Positions 15,511 to 23,758 of a stretch of DNA of 32,301 bases are shown here, one piece after another (position 1 is the stretch's first letter; each line of letters begins with the position of its first letter). Position numbers and translations under genes: made by a program. Source of the DNA: Helicobacter sp. GTDB taxonomy: Bacteria > Campylobacterota > Campylobacteria > Campylobacterales > Helicobacteraceae. The notes under the pieces were generated by a model. That model saw only the letters and a program-made list of their open reading frames with translations. It made no database searches and was not told the DNA's origin. The DNA is taken from positions 1-32,301 of the forward strand of contig JALEPE010000078.1 of NCBI GenBank assembly GCA_022766795.1, written 5' to 3'.

Positions 15511-16866
15511 TTATGCTCTTGCGAACACCATTCCTTTCATTACCATAGGCTTCATTAAATACACTTTTACAAACCAGTTTAGCCAGCTCTCTCTTGTGGC
15601 TCCAAAGCAAGGCATACTTGGTGCTGTACCCTCATAGTCAAACTCAACCATTACCGCTTTGCCATATCTTGTTAATAATGGGCAAGCCGTGTATCCGCTG
15701 AATTTTGCATTTAGTGGCTTTTTATCCAAGTGTGCAATGATATTTGCTGCGACGACGGGATATTGTTTGCGGATACTTGCACCTGTTTTGCCTTTTGGAA
15801 TTCCTGCACAATCGCCAATTGCAAAGATATTTTCATATCTTTTATGTTGCAATGTATATTGATCCACATCTACCCAATTTCCAGCAGTGTGTCCTTTTGT
15901 AATAGCAAGACCTGCTTCTGTAATGAAGTCTGCTGTTTTCATTGGTGGAATCACAATTAAATAATCGTAGGGTTTTTCAATCCTCTCTTTTGCGACTTTT
16001 TGCTCTCCATTTTCACTATAAGGCATCAGTTTTTCAAATGTTGCAATATTGCGTTCTGTATCAACTTCTACAAGTAAATGGCGTAGTGCATAAGGCATTT
16101 TACGTTCAATAAAAAACTGCTCAATCATTTTCGCATGCACAGGACTTGATAGCATTCCACCTCCTCCTGTGTAGAGTGCCATATCTACTTTATCGCGCTT
16201 TCCTTGCGAACTTAGAGCATCTTCAAGCAAGAAATTTACTTTTTTATTTGCTCCCCCACATTTAATGGGTGTATTTGGTTCAGCTAATATGACTTTACCG
16301 CCATCTTTTAGAATCTTTTTGAACATTGCGTGTGCTTTCACGGAGCCATCTGCGGTATAGATACTTGTAACATTTGTTTTAGGGTCATTGATGAATTCTT
16401 CACTCAAGCCTTTATATTTTTCAAACATATATGTTGTGCCTGTGGCAATCACCAAATAGTCATAAGAATGTTCCTGTCCGCTAGTTGTTATAAGCATATT
16501 AGAATCTGGATTCACAGAGGCGACATTTTCTTTCACCCATTGCACTTTAGAATCAATTAAATCCTCTTTATTGTAGGCTGTATCACTCTTTTGATAGATT
16601 CCCGCTGCAATGAGTGTGAATCCGGGCTGATAATATAATGTGGAATCCGCATCAAAAATCTTAATTTTAGCATTTGGCAAATCATTCACTAATTTTGCCG
16701 AGAGTGAGATTCCGCCAAGTCCAGCACCGATGATTGCGATATTTGGGGCGTGAGTTGAAGCAGCTTTAGCCTGTGTTGGAGCACTCACACCAGCACCTAC
16801 TGCAATCGAACTAATTCCCATTAATTTAAGCAAATCGCGTCGATTTAGCTTTGTTTTATTCTCCAT
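15511..16866 (-). CDS. Tat-exported sulfide:quinone oxidoreductase-like flavoprotein
   Basis: SQRs oxidise sulfide to sulfane sulfur or polysulfide and pass electrons to quinone. The 451-aa protein begins with a twin-arginine signal (RRDLLKLMG at 9-17, hydrophobic stretch to about 30, AKA cleavage region). The FAD-binding loop is NIAIIGAGLGGISLSAKL. YLVIATGT and NIFAIGDCAGIP are the later dinucleotide and FAD motifs. Cysteines in IKCGGANKK (about C203) and YTACPLLTRYGK (about C395) match the SQR redox cysteines, with a further Cys in GDCAG. The C-terminal WLNWFVKVYLMKPMVM fits a membrane-attachment segment. ATG at 16872 abuts AAAGGAG with no spacing; ATG at 16866 has it at 6 nt and is chosen. 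It is cotranscribed with the downstream DUF2892 gene. Flavocytochrome c-type sulfide dehydrogenase is the alternative. Confidence 0.85.
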   Translation of the reverse strand: MENKTKLNRRDLLKLMGISSIAVGAGVSAPTQAKAASTHAPNIAIIGAGLGGISLSAKLVNDLPNAKIKIFDADSTLYYQPGFTLIAAGIYQKSDTAYNKEDLIDSKVQWVKENVASVNPDSNMLITTSGQEHSYDYLVIATGTTYMFEKYKGLSEEFINDPKTNVTSIYTADGSVKAHAMFKKILKDGGKVILAEPNTPIKCGGANKKVNFLLEDALSSQGKRDKVDMALYTGGGGMLSSPVHAKMIEQFFIERKMPYALRHLLVEVDTERNIATFEKLMPYSENGEQKVAKERIEKPYDYLIVIPPMKTADFITEAGLAITKGHTAGNWVDVDQYTLQHKRYENIFAIGDCAGIPKGKTGASIRKQYPVVAANIIAHLDKKPLNAKFSGYTACPLLTRYGKAVMVEFDYEGTAPSMPCFGATRESWLNWFVKVYLMKPMVMKGMVFARA

Positions 16867-16895
16867 AGACATCTCCTTTAAACTAAAGTGGCATA

Positions 16896-16901
16896 ATTAT
16901 A
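16896..16901 (-). promoter_or_regulatory. -10 element for the SQR-like operon
   Basis: Minus-strand TATAAT preceded by GC, 30 bp upstream of the ATG at 16866. Confidence 0.5.
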
Positions 16902-17074
16902 GCTCGGATAGTTGTGTGTATTTTGTAACTTTATCACGCTAAGATATTTGGTAGGAATATTTGATATGGCAAGATAAAATTCCATTATAGACTCCTTAAA
17001 ATTTGTTTCGCCCACACACCCCACTAAATAGCCAAAACCTAAAAGAAAGCCGACTTTCCTATGAGCATTGAAGT

Positions 17075-17115
17075 TTTATAAAATCTTTTATCCATCTACC
17101 AATGGATTTTATAAA
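17075..17115 (+). repeat. Perfect 11-bp inverted repeat (hairpin 1) upstream of comM
   Basis: TTTATAAAATC (17075-17085) and GATTTTATAAA (17105-17115) around a 19-nt loop that itself contains TCCAT and ATGG. AT-rich, without a following T tract. Confidence 0.6.
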
Positions 17116-17122
17116 TTACAAC

Positions 17123-17212
17123 GCAGGAGAATTATTATTCAAAATATTTGTTTGAATACAAGATTTTGTTACGATTCTGCGCAAAATCTCAAACAAAATA
17201 ATAATTCCTTGC
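17123..17212 (+). ncRNA. 90-nt nested hairpin in the comM leader, possible structured RNA or mini-element
   Basis: Outer stem: 17123-17139 pairs with 17197-17212 (16 bp with one bulged A and one G-U; core GAATTATTATT with AATAATAATTC). Middle stem: GTTTG (17150-17154) with CAAAC (17190-17194). Inner stem: AGATTTTG (17161-17168) with CAAAATCT (17182-17189). That is 29 pairs in one nested arrangement, 57 bp before the comM ATG. Nothing shows transcription; a palindromic DNA element is equally possible. Confidence 0.4.
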
Positions 17213-17268
17213 AGGCTTGTTGCTATTTGCGACAAAGTTTCGCTACGCTTCTTTGATAAAGGTATTCT

Positions 17269-18798
17269 ATGAGATTTAATACATTATATTGTGCTGCGCA
17301 AGTCGGGCTTGAGGCAAAAGAAGTTGAAGTTGAAGTAAGTTTCACGCGCGCCTTGCCGTCGTTTTCTATTACAGGACTTGCAGGCAATGCGATTCAAGAA
17401 TCGCGCCAACGCGTGCAATCTTCCCTGCTTGCCAATGATTTTAAATTTCCTCCACTTAAAATTAATGTCAATCTCTCGCCATCAGACTTGCCAAAACAAG
17501 GGAGCTTCTATGACTTGCCTATTGCATTATTAATTGCGTGGCGCGGTGCGCAGGATTTAAGTGTAATGACAGAAGAGACAGAATCCCAAAAACCAAAGAA
17601 ATTTTTTGCCTTTGGAGAGTTAGGGCTTGATGGACGCATAAAAGATACACCTTCCATTTACCCACTCTTGCTTTCTTTGCTTAGTGATTCTATGCAATGC
17701 GATTCCGTGTTTATCTTGCCTAAAAGTGCGCAAGAATTTTATTCTAAGATTCCAAATTTAAAAGCCTATTTTGTGGAATCGTTAAAGGAAGCAACAAGCG
17801 TTTTGCTTTCACCCCCGCCTTTAGAGACATTTGATTATAATTTACCCTTTGCATCACTGGAGATATGCAACACAAAATACTACTATGTGCAGGATTTTCC
17901 GCTTGATTTTAACGCTGTTATTGGACAGGAGCGTGCAAAACGTGCGGCTTTGATTGCGGCTTGCGGATTCCATAATCTTTTGCTTGAAGGCAGTGCGGGC
18001 AGTGGTAAAAGTATGATAGCCTCTAGGATTCCTTATATTTTGCCACCCTTAACATTGCGCAATATCTTGCAAATGGCAGCAAGCACATTAGAAATCACGC
18101 CCAATCGTCCCTTTCGCAACCCGCATAATAGCGCGACAAAAGCCGCGATTCTAGGTAGTGCAGTTGGGCAAAACATTAAACCCGGAGAGATAGGGCTAGC
18201 AAATGGCGGAGTATTGTTTTTTGATGAGTTGCCTCATTTTCCTAAAAGCGTTTTAGAATCTCTGCGCGAGCCATTGCAAAACCACAACTTCACTATTTCT
18301 CGCCTGCAAGCAAAGGTTACTTACCAAACAGATTTTATGTTTATTGGGGCGATGAATCCTTGCCCGTGTGGGAATTTACTGAATTTACACAAAGAATGTC
18401 GCTGCAACCAAAAAGAAATCAATGCTTATAAATCTAAAATTTCCGAGCCTTTTTGGGACCGCTTAGATATTTTTGTTAATATGGACGAAAATCATCAAAG
18501 CACGCACCGCGTGGATTCTAAAACGATGCAACACCAAGTTTTAGAGGCTTTTAGATTCCAGAAAGAGCGCGGACAAACTTGTTTTAATGCGCGTTTAGAA
18601 ACGCAAGAATTAGACAAATTTTGCACTTTAGGCGTAAAGGAGCAGGATATTTTAGAGCTTGCAATAAGGAAGTTTGGAATTTCTAAACGCGGTGTGGATA
18701 AGATTTTGCGTGTGTCGCGCTCCATAGCAGATTTAGAGAAAAGCGAGATGATTTTAAAACCGCATTTGCTTGAAGCATTGAGTTTTCGTAAAATTTAA
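17269..18798 (+). CDS. comM: ComM/YifB-type magnesium-chelatase-like AAA+ ATPase
   Basis: ComM is a hexameric helicase that promotes branch migration when incoming single-stranded DNA is integrated during natural transformation. The 509-aa length is right. Residues 1-95 form the Lon-protease-like ChlI domain, with SFTRALPSFSITGLAGNAI and NLSPSDLPKQGSFYDLPIAL. The AAA+ core has Walker A GSAGSGKS (241-248), Walker B GGVLFFDELPHF (about 305-316), sensor GAMNPCPCG, and a Cys cluster (NPCPCGN ... CRC). KRGVDKILRVSRSIADLE near the C-terminus is typical. AAAGG stands 7 nt before the ATG. The hairpin-rich leader may matter for its expression. H. pylori and C. jejuni are naturally competent, which fits. 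Confidence 0.93.
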   Translation: MRFNTLYCAAQVGLEAKEVEVEVSFTRALPSFSITGLAGNAIQESRQRVQSSLLANDFKFPPLKINVNLSPSDLPKQGSFYDLPIALLIAWRGAQDLSVMTEETESQKPKKFFAFGELGLDGRIKDTPSIYPLLLSLLSDSMQCDSVFILPKSAQEFYSKIPNLKAYFVESLKEATSVLLSPPPLETFDYNLPFASLEICNTKYYYVQDFPLDFNAVIGQERAKRAALIAACGFHNLLLEGSAGSGKSMIASRIPYILPPLTLRNILQMAASTLEITPNRPFRNPHNSATKAAILGSAVGQNIKPGEIGLANGGVLFFDELPHFPKSVLESLREPLQNHNFTISRLQAKVTYQTDFMFIGAMNPCPCGNLLNLHKECRCNQKEINAYKSKISEPFWDRLDIFVNMDENHQSTHRVDSKTMQHQVLEAFRFQKERGQTCFNARLETQELDKFCTLGVKEQDILELAIRKFGISKRGVDKILRVSRSIADLEKSEMILKPHLLEALSFRKI

Positions 18799-18836
18799 AT
18801 TTTACCACTATTATAAACATTTTATTTGCCGATTTG

Positions 18837-18842
18837 TATAAT
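18837..18842 (+). promoter_or_regulatory. -10 element for the GT2 gene
   Basis: TATAAT directly after TTG, 24 bp before the ATG at 18867, with AGGTAGGG between them. Confidence 0.45.
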
Positions 18843-18866
18843 TAGCTTTTCAAAAAAGGTAGGGTT

Positions 18867-19859
18867 ATGGAATATAAGGCATTAAATATTAATGATTTAC
18901 CCAAAGAATTTTCTCAAAAAGTCCTAGAGGAAGCACCGGATAATCCAAACTTTCCAAAGGTTAGTGTTATTTTAACCACCTACAACCGAGAGTATTTTTT
19001 CACAGAATCCATTGAGAGCCTTTTGGAGCAAGATTATCCAAACTTAGAGATTATTGTAAGTGATGATGGTTCTAGTGATAATACTTTTAATATCGCCTGT
19101 GAATACGCACAAGAGAATCCTCATATCAAAGTTGTGCGTAATACTCACGCACGCGGCAGCGCAGGGAATCGCAATAATGGCTTGGACCACGCAAGCGGAG
19201 AACTTATTATGCTTTTAGATGATGATGATTTGCTCTTTAAAGAAGCGATTTCGCAAATGATGAATGTGTATTTGGGTTTTGATAAACATTATGGCATTAT
19301 TATTGCAAATTGCACGCGCAGCGATGATGGATTCTTATCGGGTCAAGGTATTAGTGAGTCGCGTGAAATTAGTTTTCAGGAAGTGTTGTGTGGTTGTTTA
19401 GATGGTGAATTTTTAACGCTTTTTGAGCGTCAGTTACTAGGACAGAGACGATTTAATGAAAACTTAAGGCGTGGAAATATGGGGCTTTTATGGTTAAAAC
19501 TCCATAAAAATCGTGCCTGCTATTATCTGCATAAACCGCTTAAATTTTACCGAATCCACGCAGAATCTCTAACACAAAACCTAAAGTATCAGCCTTTAGA
19601 AATGGTGAAAAATTATGAGCAAGATATTTTGCTTTTTTATCGTGATAGGTTGAAGTATTGCCCGGCACATTTAGCTAGACTTTGCGCGACTGCCGCACTT
19701 CTTTACCGACAAGGTGGAGATAGAAAAAGAGCCTTTAAAAAGATTCTCCAAAGCTTAGCAATCCACCCCAATTTACTTGCAATCCAAGTATTTTTTTGTC
19801 TCTTTTTGCCCGTATCTTGTCTGCCAAAGCTAAAAATCCGCCAAAGGATTGAGAAGTAA
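18867..19859 (+). CDS. Glycosyltransferase family 2
   Basis: GT2 enzymes are inverting GT-A-fold transferases that build surface glycans. The 330-aa protein has the normal opening PKVSVILTTYNREYFFTESI (about 31-50), then LLEQDYPNLEIIVSDDGSSD, in which the DDGSSD Asp binds the nucleotide sugar. GSAGNRNNGLDHASGELIMLLDDDD (about 95-119) contains the DxD metal site. LRRGNMGLLWLKLHK is in the position of the catalytic-base region, but the usual E/D-D-x-D pattern is not clear. A basic, hydrophobic C-terminus (LLAIQVFFCLFLPVSCLPKLKIRQR) may anchor it at the membrane. AGGTAGGG precedes the ATG. The donor and acceptor cannot be told. The gene stands alone among housekeeping genes and has no homopolymer tract. 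Confidence 0.88.
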   Translation: MEYKALNINDLPKEFSQKVLEEAPDNPNFPKVSVILTTYNREYFFTESIESLLEQDYPNLEIIVSDDGSSDNTFNIACEYAQENPHIKVVRNTHARGSAGNRNNGLDHASGELIMLLDDDDLLFKEAISQMMNVYLGFDKHYGIIIANCTRSDDGFLSGQGISESREISFQEVLCGCLDGEFLTLFERQLLGQRRFNENLRRGNMGLLWLKLHKNRACYYLHKPLKFYRIHAESLTQNLKYQPLEMVKNYEQDILLFYRDRLKYCPAHLARLCATAALLYRQGGDRKRAFKKILQSLAIHPNLLAIQVFFCLFLPVSCLPKLKIRQRIEK

Positions 19860-19962
19860 CAAAATTGTTTTGGGTGATAAATCACAATAAAAGATTTTGT
19901 GTTAGGCTAAATTTGCGCAAAAGTTTGTTAAAATGCGCCTTATATTTCAAAAAAGGCGTATA

Positions 19963-20424
19963 ATGCAAGAATCTAAGCAAAATATTCAACACGATTCCGC
20001 TTTAAATGCTGTGTGCGATTCTAAACTTAAGAATCTTTTGCAAGCCTCTAAAACCATAGCAGTTTTGGGGCTTTCTCCCGATTCTAATAAGCCAAGCTTT
20101 AAGGTAGCAAAGTTTTTACAAGAGAGGAGTTACAAGATTCTGCCCATTTATCCCAAAGGCGGCACGATTCTAGGTGTGAATGCCTACACGAGCCTACAAG
20201 AAGCCTTTGAGGCGGAAGAGAGAATTGATATTTTAAATATTTTTCGCAAGAGCGAGGCACTCTTTGGAATCGCACAGGAAGTTTTAATGCTCAAAAACCC
20301 ACCCCAATGCGTGTGGGTGCAATTAGGCTTAGAAAGCGCACAGGCAAAGGAAGCATTAGAGGGTGCAGGGATAGCGTATGTGGAAAATTTATGTATTAAA
20401 TTGGAATATGAGAGGTTGTTTTGA
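19963..20424 (+). CDS. CoA-binding domain protein (YccU family)
   Basis: These small Rossmann proteins resemble the CoA-binding domain of succinyl-CoA synthetase; their function is not settled. The 153-aa sequence has IAVLGLSPDSNKPSFKVAKFL (nucleotide loop), ILPIYPKGGTILGV, RIDILNIFRKSEAL, and CVWVQLGLESAQAKEALEGAG followed by NLCIKLEYERLF. A longer ORF begins at 19933, but AAAAGG at 19952-19957 is 6-7 nt before the ATG at 19963, so that start is chosen. The stop overlaps the threonine ammonia-lyase start (TGATG). From memory, an ilvA gene next to this family also occurs in C. jejuni. Confidence 0.9.
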   Translation: MQESKQNIQHDSALNAVCDSKLKNLLQASKTIAVLGLSPDSNKPSFKVAKFLQERSYKILPIYPKGGTILGVNAYTSLQEAFEAEERIDILNIFRKSEALFGIAQEVLMLKNPPQCVWVQLGLESAQAKEALEGAGIAYVENLCIKLEYERLF

Positions 20425-21632
20425 TGATTCCGCTTTCTAAAATTATGGACGCTAAAGCGCGATTAGAGGGAATCGTGCAGAATACCAAACTAGCCTTTGC
20501 GCCTAAACTTAGTCAGATTTGCGGAGCAAAAGTCTATGTCAAGCAAGAAAACTTGCAAAATACAGGTTCTTTTAAGTTGCGCGGTGCTTTTAATAAAATC
20601 TCTTCTTTGAGTGAGGAGGAACGCGCTTGTGGCGTAATTGCATCAAGTGCAGGGAATCACGCACAAGGGGTTGCATATAGCGCGAAGCATTATGGAATCA
20701 AAGGTGTGATTGTAATGCCAGAAGCCACGCCATTGCTTAAAGTAATGGGCGTAAAGGAGCTTGGGGCAGAGGCGATTTTAAAGGGCAACAATTACGATGA
20801 AGCCTATGCCTATGCGCTAGAATATGCAAAAACACATAATTTGCAATTCATTCACCCTTTTGCCGATGAGGAAGTGATTGCAGGGCAAGGCACGGTTGCG
20901 CTAGAGATGATTGAGGCACAAAGCCATTTGACAACCATTGTCGTGCCAATCGGCGGTGGTGGGCTGATTTCTGGAATCGCAGCGGCATATAAGCAAATGT
21001 TACCAAGTGTGCGGATTGTCGGCGTTGTTGCGGAGGGTGCGCCCGGAATGTATCATTCTTACCATAAAAAAGAAATCCAAAGCACCGATTCTGTGCGCAC
21101 AATCGCCGATGGAATCGCAGTGCGTGATGTGAATCCTAAAAACTTTGAATATATTTTAGAATCTGTTGATGAAGTCGTAATGGTTGATGATGAGGAGATT
21201 GCAAATGCGGTGCTTTACCTGCTAGAGAATCAAAAGCTTGTCGTGGAGGGTGCTGGGGCTAGTGTTGTTGCAGCGGTGTTGCACCATAAATTTACCTTGC
21301 AAAAGGACGAATCTTTGGGGCTTGTGTTAAGCGGAGGAAATATTGATGTAACAATGCTTGGGAACATCATTGAGCGGGGGCTTGTGCGCTCTCATCGCAA
21401 AATGCAAATTTCTGTAACCTTGATAGATAAGCCCGGAAGCTTACAAAAATTAAGCGATTTACTCTCCAATCTTGGCGCAAACATTGTCAAGATTGACTTT
21501 GATAGGACTTCTACTTCTCTTGCTTTTGGAGATGCAAATATTGTCATTATGCTTGAAACAAAGGGCAAAGAACACCAAGAATCCATTAGGACGCAATTAA
21601 AAAACCAAGGCTATGTTTTTGTAGAAATTTAA
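20424..21632 (+). CDS. ilvA: Threonine ammonia-lyase with ACT domain
   Basis: The PLP enzyme deaminates threonine to 2-oxobutanoate, the first step to isoleucine, which agrees with ilvC elsewhere in the window. The 402-aa protein has NTGSFKLRGAFNKI with the PLP lysine at about K51, SSAGNHAQGVAYSAKHYG, and the phosphate loop PIGGGGLISGIAAAYK. VLSGGNIDVTMLG ends the catalytic part. The C-terminus (about 325-402; ISVTLIDKPGSLQKLSDLL) is a single ACT domain, as in the shorter IlvA/TdcB-like enzymes, and likely binds an amino-acid effector. The start is ATG at 20424, overlapping the previous stop by one base, with AGAGG 9 nt upstream. Together with the CoA-binding gene it opens a four-gene operon. 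Confidence 0.95.
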   Translation: MIPLSKIMDAKARLEGIVQNTKLAFAPKLSQICGAKVYVKQENLQNTGSFKLRGAFNKISSLSEEERACGVIASSAGNHAQGVAYSAKHYGIKGVIVMPEATPLLKVMGVKELGAEAILKGNNYDEAYAYALEYAKTHNLQFIHPFADEEVIAGQGTVALEMIEAQSHLTTIVVPIGGGGLISGIAAAYKQMLPSVRIVGVVAEGAPGMYHSYHKKEIQSTDSVRTIADGIAVRDVNPKNFEYILESVDEVVMVDDEEIANAVLYLLENQKLVVEGAGASVVAAVLHHKFTLQKDESLGLVLSGGNIDVTMLGNIIERGLVRSHRKMQISVTLIDKPGSLQKLSDLLSNLGANIVKIDFDRTSTSLAFGDANIVIMLETKGKEHQESIRTQLKNQGYVFVEI

Positions 21633-21647
21633 GGAATCTTGCAACAA

Positions 21648-22826
21648 ATGGAACAAACGCGCAACTATTTTTGGCTTTTTGCTTTGCTTGTCTCAAGCAG
21701 TTGTGCGCTTTTGTGGCTCTCTAGCACACTTAGTATTAGCTACGATGAGGCGCAGAGTTTTTTTAATGCAAAAGATTTTGGAGGAATTGTAAGCCGTTTA
21801 AGTGTGCAACTTTTTGGGCAAAACGATTTTGCGTTGCGGTTGCCCTTTTTGCTCTTGCATCTTTGCAATACTCTGTTAATGTTTTATCTTGCAAAAGGAT
21901 TCTTAAAGCGCAATACAGACGCATTGTTTTGCGCATTGCTTTTTTGCTTATTGCCCGGCGTCAATGCGGTTGCATTGCTTGTTACTAATGGCGGAATCGT
22001 CATCGCACTCACTTTGATTCTGTGCCTTTGGGTGCAAAAATACAATGCGATTCCTTATTGGCTACTGCTTGTAATGGCGTTTGTGGATAAAAGCTTCGCG
22101 TTGGTGTTTGTGGCACTCATTTTTTATGGAATCGCAAACAAAAACACAAGGCTCATTGTGTTGTCTTTACTGCTTTTCGCACTCAATATGTATGTGTATG
22201 GGCTTGAGATTGGCGGACGCCCAAGCGGGTATTTTTTGGATAGCAATGGGCATTTATTGTTGATTTTTTCCCCTCTTTTGTATTTATATTTTCTCTATAC
22301 GCTTTATCGCTATTTCAATGCAAAAGCAAAGTCACTAATGTGGTATATTGCAAGTGTTTCGCTAGGGTTTATTTGGCTGCTTTCCTTGCGACAAAGGGTG
22401 CAAATGGAGACTTTCGCGCCTTTGCTCATTGTTGGGATTCCGCTAATGGTAAGCTTGTATTTCTCCGGATTGCGTGTGCGTTTGCCGCAATTTCGTGCGC
22501 GTTATACGATTCCATTCTTGATGACTTTCTTGGTTTTGCTTATTTTGAGTGGAACACTCTTTTTATCTAAACCGCTTTTTGTGCTTTTTCCTAACGCAAA
22601 CGAGCATTTTGCCTCACGGCATTTTATCGCAAAAGAAATTGCGCAAGAGCTTAAAAATAGGGGATTTTACAGGGTAAAAACAGAGAAAAAAATGCAGGAG
22701 CGACTAAGATTTTATGGAATCGCAAGAGGAGGGGTGCAATTATCTAGCATAAAAAAAGCTAATGCGCAATCTTTTTCCATTGAATATTATGGTAAAAAAA
22801 TCATAACTTATTACCTTTATGAATAA
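21648..22826 (+). CDS. Multi-spanning membrane protein, GT39/ArnT-like glycosyltransferase
   Basis: The protein (392-395 aa) has about ten hydrophobic segments and a soluble basic C-terminal part of about 75 residues. ISYDEAQSFFNAKDF in the first loop (about 31-45) has the Asp-Glu motif that marks the catalytic loop of GT-C transferases such as ArnT and PMT; LSVQLFGQNDFALRLPFLLLH, with its F-G-x-N-x-x-A-x-R-x-P order, is also typical of this group. Such enzymes move a sugar from a polyprenyl phosphate to lipid A or protein in the periplasm; the substrate here is unknown. The start is uncertain: TTG at 21639 has AAGGA at only 3 nt, ATG at 21648 at about 12 nt. The stop overlaps the pseudopilin start by 8 nt. 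Confidence 0.75.
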   Translation: MEQTRNYFWLFALLVSSSCALLWLSSTLSISYDEAQSFFNAKDFGGIVSRLSVQLFGQNDFALRLPFLLLHLCNTLLMFYLAKGFLKRNTDALFCALLFCLLPGVNAVALLVTNGGIVIALTLILCLWVQKYNAIPYWLLLVMAFVDKSFALVFVALIFYGIANKNTRLIVLSLLLFALNMYVYGLEIGGRPSGYFLDSNGHLLLIFSPLLYLYFLYTLYRYFNAKAKSLMWYIASVSLGFIWLLSLRQRVQMETFAPLLIVGIPLMVSLYFSGLRVRLPQFRARYTIPFLMTFLVLLILSGTLFLSKPLFVLFPNANEHFASRHFIAKEIAQELKNRGFYRVKTEKKMQERLRFYGIARGGVQLSSIKKANAQSFSIEYYGKKIITYYLYE

Positions 22827-23496
22827 ACAATCTGCCTTTAGTCTCTTAGAGATTCTGCTTGTTTTGGGGATTTTAGGTGTGTTTGCTACCATAGGCTTTG
22901 TTTGGCTTCCAGATTCTAAACTGCATTTAGCACAAAACCAAATTATTGCACATTTAAATTACACGCGTTTCTTAGCCTTAAGTAGCTCTAAGCACATTAC
23001 ACAAGCTGCATTTTGTCAAAGCGATAACTGCGAGGCAGAGAGGGAGCGGTGGAGCGAATCTCTATGGAGATTGCAATTTTCCCTTTTGCAAGATATTGGC
23101 TATGCGTATTATATTTTTAGCGATTCTGCACGCGCTGTTAGCACAAAACATTTTGACGATAGACCAAGAGATGCGCAAGAAATTGCCCTTGACCTCTTAG
23201 ATGGCAAATATCTTAATAGCTATAATTACGACAATTCTAAATTTGCCAATGCGCTAAGAGCGGGGGATTTAGCAATCACAAAGCGGTATGGAATCCTAGA
23301 AGTGAAAATGAGTGGAGGTTGTGGCGAGAGTGAGGGAGGGAGAATCTTGTTTGATGAGTTGGGATTCTTGCGTTGTAAAAAGCCATTTGAACAAGTGGTT
23401 GCACCTAGCGGAATGGTGCGCTTGGAATTAAAAGGTAGTAGTGGCAAAAGTGTAGGAATTTGCATTTTAGAAAGCGGAATTGTTAAAAAATGCTGA
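22819..23496 (+). CDS. Prepilin-type N-terminal methylation domain protein (pseudopilin)
   Basis: The N-terminus MNKQSAFSLLEILLVLGILG is a type IV prepilin leader: cleavage after A6 would leave F at +1 and E at +5, followed by a hydrophobic helix to about residue 28. Ala rather than Gly at -1 is less common but accepted by some peptidases. The rest (225 aa in all) has no known fold; six cysteines in the soluble part (FCQSDNCE, GGCGE, LRCKK, GICIL, KKC end) suggest disulfides outside the cytoplasm. It overlaps the GT39-like gene (ATGAATAA), so is coupled. Pseudopilins in this group act in type II secretion or DNA uptake; with a ComM gene 4 kb away a competence role is possible but unproven. 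Confidence 0.8.
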   Translation: MNKQSAFSLLEILLVLGILGVFATIGFVWLPDSKLHLAQNQIIAHLNYTRFLALSSSKHITQAAFCQSDNCEAERERWSESLWRLQFSLLQDIGYAYYIFSDSARAVSTKHFDDRPRDAQEIALDLLDGKYLNSYNYDNSKFANALRAGDLAITKRYGILEVKMSGGCGESEGGRILFDELGFLRCKKPFEQVVAPSGMVRLELKGSSGKSVGICILESGIVKKC

Positions 23497-23530
23497 AAAA
23501 TATTGTAGTTTTCTATTGTGTGCTATTGTG

Positions 23531-23566
23531 GATTGCCGTGAAAACCTGCGGTTTTATCGCAATGAC
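23531..23566 (-). repeat. Dispersed repeat copy, inverted, with internal hairpin
   Basis: Read on the minus strand it is GTCATTGCG...GGCAATCCACAAT. Its centre AAAACC-TGC-GGTTTT (23541-23555) forms a 6-bp hairpin, 44 bp after the pseudopilin stop. Confidence 0.55.
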
Positions 23567-23600
23567 GAGAGATAAAGCGTAAGGGTAAAGTGGGCTTTTT

Positions 23601-23638
23601 GTTATTGCGAGGAGCAACGCGACAAAGCAATCTATAAT
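23601..23638 (+). repeat. Dispersed repeat copy, direct
   Basis: GTTATTGCGAGGAGCAACGC followed by GACAAAGCAATCTATAAT. Matches the general form ATTGCGAG...GCAATCTATAA. Confidence 0.6.
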
Positions 23639-23666
23639 GTGGAATGAACCAAAAAGCTAACCACTT

Positions 23667-23716
23667 TGTCATTGCGAGATTCTGCGTTAGCGGAATCGTG
23701 GCAATCTATAACTTTG
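23667..23716 (+). repeat. Dispersed repeat copy, direct, most complete
   Basis: Begins GTCATTGCGAGATTCTGC, continues with GCGGAATCGTGGCAATCTATAA. It shares its left part with 15132-15170 and its right part with 23601-23638. Confidence 0.65.
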
Positions 23717-23758
23717 AATTACTTAAAAGATTCCATTGCCCTATTTTCCTAAAGTTCT

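Larger units (their letters stand above)
16902..17268. other. Gene-free stretch with two strong inverted repeats
   Basis: 367 bp between divergent genes. Its right half holds two inverted repeats listed separately. A 62-codon ORF (17068-17256) runs through both hairpins and has no family resemblance, so I do not call it. Confidence 0.5.

Noticed and set aside
17123..17212. Known riboswitch class or tRNA in the comM leader
   Set aside because: The structure is a single AT-rich nested hairpin without a multi-branch junction or a cloverleaf.
17068..17256. 62-codon ORF before comM
   Set aside because: It is formed by AT-rich inverted repeats, has no ribosome-binding site I can see and no recognisable protein pattern.
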